Source of the DNA: Zopfochytrium polystomum
Taxonomy: Eukaryota; Chytridiomycota; Chytridiomycetes; Chytridiales; Chytridiaceae
Assembly: GCA_025765615.1 (NCBI GenBank)
Contig: JAIVFJ010000356.1
Location: forward strand, 1-59,158
DNA: 59,158 nucleotides
Direction: 5' to 3'
A program made the translations under genes and the position numbers. Position 1 is the stretch's first letter. The number at the start of each line of letters is the position of its first letter. Shown here piece by piece: positions 55,696 to 59,158 of the stretch. The notes below the pieces were generated by a model that worked only from the letters and a program-made list of their open reading frames with translations, ran no database searches and had not been told where the DNA came from.

Positions 55696-57595
55696 ATGGC
55701 CCAACCCAACCTGAACTTCGGTATTCCCTTCTCCTACCCGAGAACCTCTTCCGACCTCGTAACCAGTTTCATGTCCAACTGCAGATCGCTGCAAGATCCT
55801 GGACACGATCCTCGACCACATTGGAGGAACTCCCCTCGTTCGTATCAACCGGATCGCAAAATCCGAAGGTCTGCAGTGCGAGCTGGGTAAGCTACGTGTG
55901 CTTCCGTACAATGCGTCGTTTCGTGCCTCACCATTCCGCTCCTCGAAGTTGCGAAATGTGAGTTCTTCAACGCCGGGGGCTCCGTCAAGGACCGCATTGG
56001 CAAGAGAATGATCGAAGCCGCCGAGAAGGATGGCACGCTCAAGCCTGGGCACACGATCATCGAGCCACCTCCGGAAACACGGGTATCGGTCTCGCCCTCG
56101 CTGCTGCCGTCAAGGGATACCGCGCGATCATCACTCTGCCGGAAAAGATGTCGCAGGAGAAGGTCGACGTCCTCAAGGGCCTCGGCGCCGAGATCATCCG
56201 GACGCCGACCGAGGCGGCGTGGGACTCTCCGGACTCGCACATTGGCGTTGCGAAGAGGCTCAACCAGGAGATTCCAAACTCGTGGATTCCGGACCAGTAC
56301 TCCAACATCAACAACCCATTGGCGCACTACGAAGGTAATTGTCAGAGAGTATCCTGGCCAGATCGTTCCAAAACTGATCAGATCGCATATCTCAACAACA
56401 TAGGCACTGCCGAGGAGATCCTCGCCCAGTGCGGCGGGAAGATCGACATGTTCGTCGCATCGGCGGGTACGGGCGGCACGATCGCCGGCGTCGCCAAAAA
56501 GATCAAGGAGCGCTGCCCGGAATGCATCATCGTCGGCGTCGACCCGCACGGCTCCATCCTGGCTCTTCCCGAAGCTTTGAACAGCGAAGGGATCCACTCG
56601 TACAAGGTCGAGGGAATCGGTTACGACTTTGTGCCGGCTGTTTTGGACCGCAGCCACGTCGACGAGTGGGTGAAGACCTACGACAAGGAGTCGTTCGTGA
56701 TGGCCAGGCGGCTCATTCGCGAGGAGGGTTTGCTGTGCGGTGGATCCTGCGGTGCTACTATGGCTGCTGCGGTCAAGGTTGCAAAGCGGCTCGGTCCGGG
56801 CAAGCGTTGCGTGGTTCTGCTCGCTGACTCTGTTCGGAACTACATGACCAAATTTTTGAAGTAAGCTGATGTTCTTGACTGTTCGAGTTTACCGATACTC
56901 ACTCGCACGGACTCCCCAGCGACGAGTGGATGAAAGTCAGCGGCTTCACCGACGAAGAGACCAAGAAGGAGGCGGAGGAGAAGAAACTTCAATGGAAGGG
57001 CGCGACCATCAAGGTGGCTTTTGTTCGCACAGTGTGTCCAGCAAACTAACTTCACGATTTTCTCAGGATCTGAACCTCCCAGCTGCCGTTTCTGTTCCTC
57101 AAACGGTAATTGTGTTGAAGGAATTTGCACCGCTGATGATTATTTCTCCCAGACTCCATCCGTGACGCGATCAAGATCATGCAAGAAAAGGGCTTCGACC
57201 AGCTTCCCGTAACAGCTACCACATCTGCCAAGCTTGTTGGAATCATTGGTTTGGGTACGATCTTGTTTTGTGTGTGTGTGTTTCTTGAGTGAGAAACGCG
57301 GAGAGCACAACCGCTTACGTTCGTTTCCTCCCAATCACCGTTAGGCGACGCCCTCTCCAAAGTCGCAAGCGGCCGCGCAACCCTTTCAGACCCTGTCACA
57401 CAGGGCATGATCAAGTTCAGCAAAGCCCACACCTTCAAGGAAGTGACCGCGGCAACGCCGCTCGAGTCCCTCGATGGTTTCTTTGATCGCAACGCGTTTG
57501 CGATCGTCACCGAGCGCGGCGCTGCTGGCGAACACATTGTGAAGAACGTTGTCACGAAGGTGGATTTGTTGGGCTTCCTTGTAAAACTGCAGTGA
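55696..57595 (+). CDS. CYS4: Cystathionine beta-synthase
   Basis: PLP enzyme condensing serine and homocysteine to cystathionine in transsulfuration. ATG 55696 ([20 protein letters not shown]). [20 protein letters not shown], then [20 protein letters not shown] carries the Schiff-base Lys, and the PTSGNTGIG phosphate loop follows. In that loop a C is missing at about 56065, so the frame breaks for one position. Then [35 protein letters not shown] and [21 protein letters not shown]-terminal CBS domains are represented by [20 protein letters not shown] and [20 protein letters not shown], to the stop at 57595. Introns are visible near 55887-55947, 56339-56401, 56862-56919 and further on. No N-terminal heme motif is seen, as in yeast. 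Confidence 0.92.
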
Positions 57596-57735
57596 ACAAA
57601 AAAAAGGGTTTGGGGAGAGTCAGTTCCAAGCAGGTGTTCTCTTTCTTCAACAGAGGTTCAGAGCAACCAAACTCGATCTATACATATTGTTGTCTCTATT
57701 GATGCGGTTGCGACGCCGACCAACGATGCGCATTG

Positions 57736-58386
57736 CTACAACATTGAAACGGCAACAATCCCAAGCGCGGCGCACACCGCCCCAACCAACGACACCCCCC
57801 GAGGCGCCGCACTCGAAACGATCGTATTCCCCGCCACGACCACCAGGTAGCCCGTCAGCGCTGACGCCCCGCTCCCACACTTTGTCGTCACAAACGGCCC
57901 GTCCCAAGACGCCGTGTTCCCCGAGCAATCTGTGGTCCCGTACGTAGCGAACGTCCCCTTCCCGCTGCCGACCGTCGCCTTGTAGCTCGTCCCAGGCCCC
58001 GCGACGCAGCTGCCGTCCGCGATCACAAAACGGCTGGCGACTTCTGTCGTGCAGGCGACGTCGGCGTAGATGACGACGCCGACGTAGGTCGATTTGCCGA
58101 GGACCGACGCGGCGTAGTCGGAGCTGGTCGGCTGGGCGAGGCAGGTGGTTGTGGTGTTGACGACGATGGCGCTCCGCTGGGTCGCGGTGCAGACTGTTGA
58201 GTTTGTGCAGGTGTTGGAGAGGCTGCTTCCGGCGATTGCGAGTGGGGTTGTGCAGGACGAGCTGCCGAAGATGTTTGTTGCGGTGATCATGAGGTCGGTC
58301 GGTGTCGGGCGGAGTTGTTTAGCGGTAGTTCGACGTAATGATGGTTGGGGGTAGCTGTCAGAGAATTGTCGCAGGAAAAAAAACAT
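57736..58386 (-). CDS. Putative secreted, GPI-anchored cell-surface protein
   Basis: An open frame of about 217 residues, rich in Thr, Ser and Cys. It contains paired cysteines (SSSCTTPL, SNTCTNSTVCTATQRS, TTTCLAQP, DVACTTEV, DGSCVAGPG, TDCSGN, TTKCGSG) and several N-glycosylation sites. It ends with the hydrophobic GVSLVGAVCAALGIVAVSML, as GPI-anchored proteins do. The N-terminus is uncertain: a start at 58386 gives no clean signal peptide, so an upstream exon or an internal start (MITATNIFG) may apply. I do not recognise a named domain. Confidence 0.55.
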   Translation of the reverse strand: MFFFLRQFSDSYPQPSLRRTTAKQLRPTPTDLMITATNIFGSSSCTTPLAIAGSSLSNTCTNSTVCTATQRSAIVVNTTTTCLAQPTSSDYAASVLGKSTYVGVVIYADVACTTEVASRFVIADGSCVAGPGTSYKATVGSGKGTFATYGTTDCSGNTASWDGPFVTTKCGSGASALTGYLVVVAGNTIVSSAAPRGVSLVGAVCAALGIVAVSML

Positions 58387-58404
58387 GTTGACGCTGCTGG
58401 TCAC

Positions 58405-58739
58405 AAGTAGACAGGAGCCAAATTTCCTGTGCTGGCGAGTGTGATCGAGTGAGATCGACAGAATGAATCACAAGAGAAGTCTGGAGCACCAGTATAGGCA
58501 TGGTAGAGGGTAGACTGCACATCGGCAATCCGATTGGATTTGTCTATTCACAGCAACCCAAACCCTTGACCCGCTATCCACAACCGATCCCACAGACAAG
58601 CGACGCCGGCCTCGCTGATCCAAAAAGTGACCGAAAGGCGGACTGATGAGGTTCGCATTGACAATAGTATAATGAGTGTTGAGATCAGCGCAGACATGTA
58701 GAAAGAAGGACGATGAACGCTTGCATGCGATGTTCGCAG
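58405..58739. other. Intergenic, no gene seen
   Basis: Sequence between the two small surface or membrane protein genes, without recognised features. Confidence 0.4.
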
Positions 58740-59135
58740 CTAACTCGGCGAGTACACTGGAGGGGCGAGCGATGGTGTTGGAGGATACCGCTCCTCGGTC
58801 GAATCGGCTCCAGTGGGACCCTCCGCGGCGCTCGCTGTGACGATCTCGGTAAGTTCGATCGAAATTGCGGCTGCGGCTGTGCCGTCCGCTTCGGCACTGT
58901 TCTGAGGTGGTGCTGGTGGATCGGTCGGGCTGGGTGAGTAGAGGGGAAGCGGCTCTTGATCGATCTCGGTGCGTTGGACGGAGCTGGATGCTGCCGCTGA
59001 CATCACCGCGGTGCGCGCCACGGCGGCTTGGTGGATGCGGCACGAGCACCCGGCCAGTATCACTGTGAAGACGACGAGGAGGACGATGACCTGCACTTCG
59101 ACCATGGGATTGGTTGCGATTGGTGTGGGTGCCAC
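58740..59135 (-). CDS. Small single-pass membrane protein with PPxY-type tail
   Basis: A 131-residue frame from ATG 59135. A short N-terminus is followed by one hydrophobic helix (VEVQVIVLLVVFTVILAGCS), then a Cys-Arg junction. The cytoplasmic tail is Ala/Ser/Pro-rich, with LPLYSPSPTDPPAPP and the end PPTPSLAPPVYSPS. PPVY fits the PPxY motif bound by WW domains of Nedd4/Rsp5-type ubiquitin ligases. The gene could continue upstream beyond the window. No family is recognised. A larger overlapping frame (58468-59157) has no membrane segment and is treated as a shadow. Confidence 0.5.
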   Translation of the reverse strand: MAPTPIATNPMVEVQVIVLLVVFTVILAGCSCRIHQAAVARTAVMSAAASSSVQRTEIDQEPLPLYSPSPTDPPAPPQNSAEADGTAAAAISIELTEIVTASAAEGPTGADSTEERYPPTPSLAPPVYSPS

Positions 59136-59158
59136 GGTGCCACCGAACTGATGACACT

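Noticed and set aside
58468..59157. A 229-residue Arg/Ser-rich minus-strand frame at the window end
   Set aside because: It overlaps the small membrane protein in another frame, has only composition bias and no recognisable domain.

Overview
The window is nuclear DNA of a fungus, most likely a chytrid (Chytridiomycota). This is inferred from short GT..AG introns (about 45-120 nt), GC-rich third codon positions, fungal housekeeping genes (LTV1, LIS1, COQ8, CBS) and six genes of a tryptophan-rich ankyrin-like repeat family that I associate with chytrids. No database was searched, so the assignment rests on recognised sequence patterns. Genes lie on both strands, are closely packed and are not organised as operons.

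Layout. 1-3.1 kb: the end of a class III alcohol dehydrogenase, a DUF427 gene and a sterol desaturase-like hydroxylase. 3.6-7.7 kb: two WW-repeat genes flanking a poorly resolved small-GTPase-like locus. 7.8-10.3 kb: LTV1. 10.4-15.8 kb: a complete Ty3/gypsy LTR retrotransposon with 5-bp target duplication. 16.3-17.5 kb: an FAD monooxygenase. 18.0-19.3 kb: a decayed methylenetetrahydrofolate reductase. 20.3-28.7 kb: four tandem arrestin-like genes (A-D), created in part by duplication of an A-B unit; D is truncated. 28.9-33.3 kb: an SRPBCC-like protein, glutathione peroxidase and an MFS transporter. 33.4-35.1 kb: a WW-repeat gene. 35.8-39.2 kb: two tandem single-pass cell-surface proteins. 39.6-46.0 kb: three WW-repeat genes and an aldo-keto reductase. 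46.1-50.8 kb: COQ8 and LIS1. 51.5-59.1 kb: an LKB1-like kinase, an unidentified gene, cystathionine beta-synthase and two small surface or membrane proteins.

Frame quality. Many clearly conserved genes contain single-base frameshifts, often in homopolymer runs. The two LTRs of the retrotransposon give an internal control: they differ only by four homopolymer length changes and by no substitution that I can find. Many of the frameshifts are therefore probably sequencing or assembly errors. The MTHFR locus and arrestin-like copy D are different, because they lack large blocks and are real decay or truncation.

The most unusual content is the WW-repeat family (29-residue period, Trp-Trp at the helix position, divergent F-box-like N-termini; six genes in 59 kb) and the duplicating arrestin-like array.
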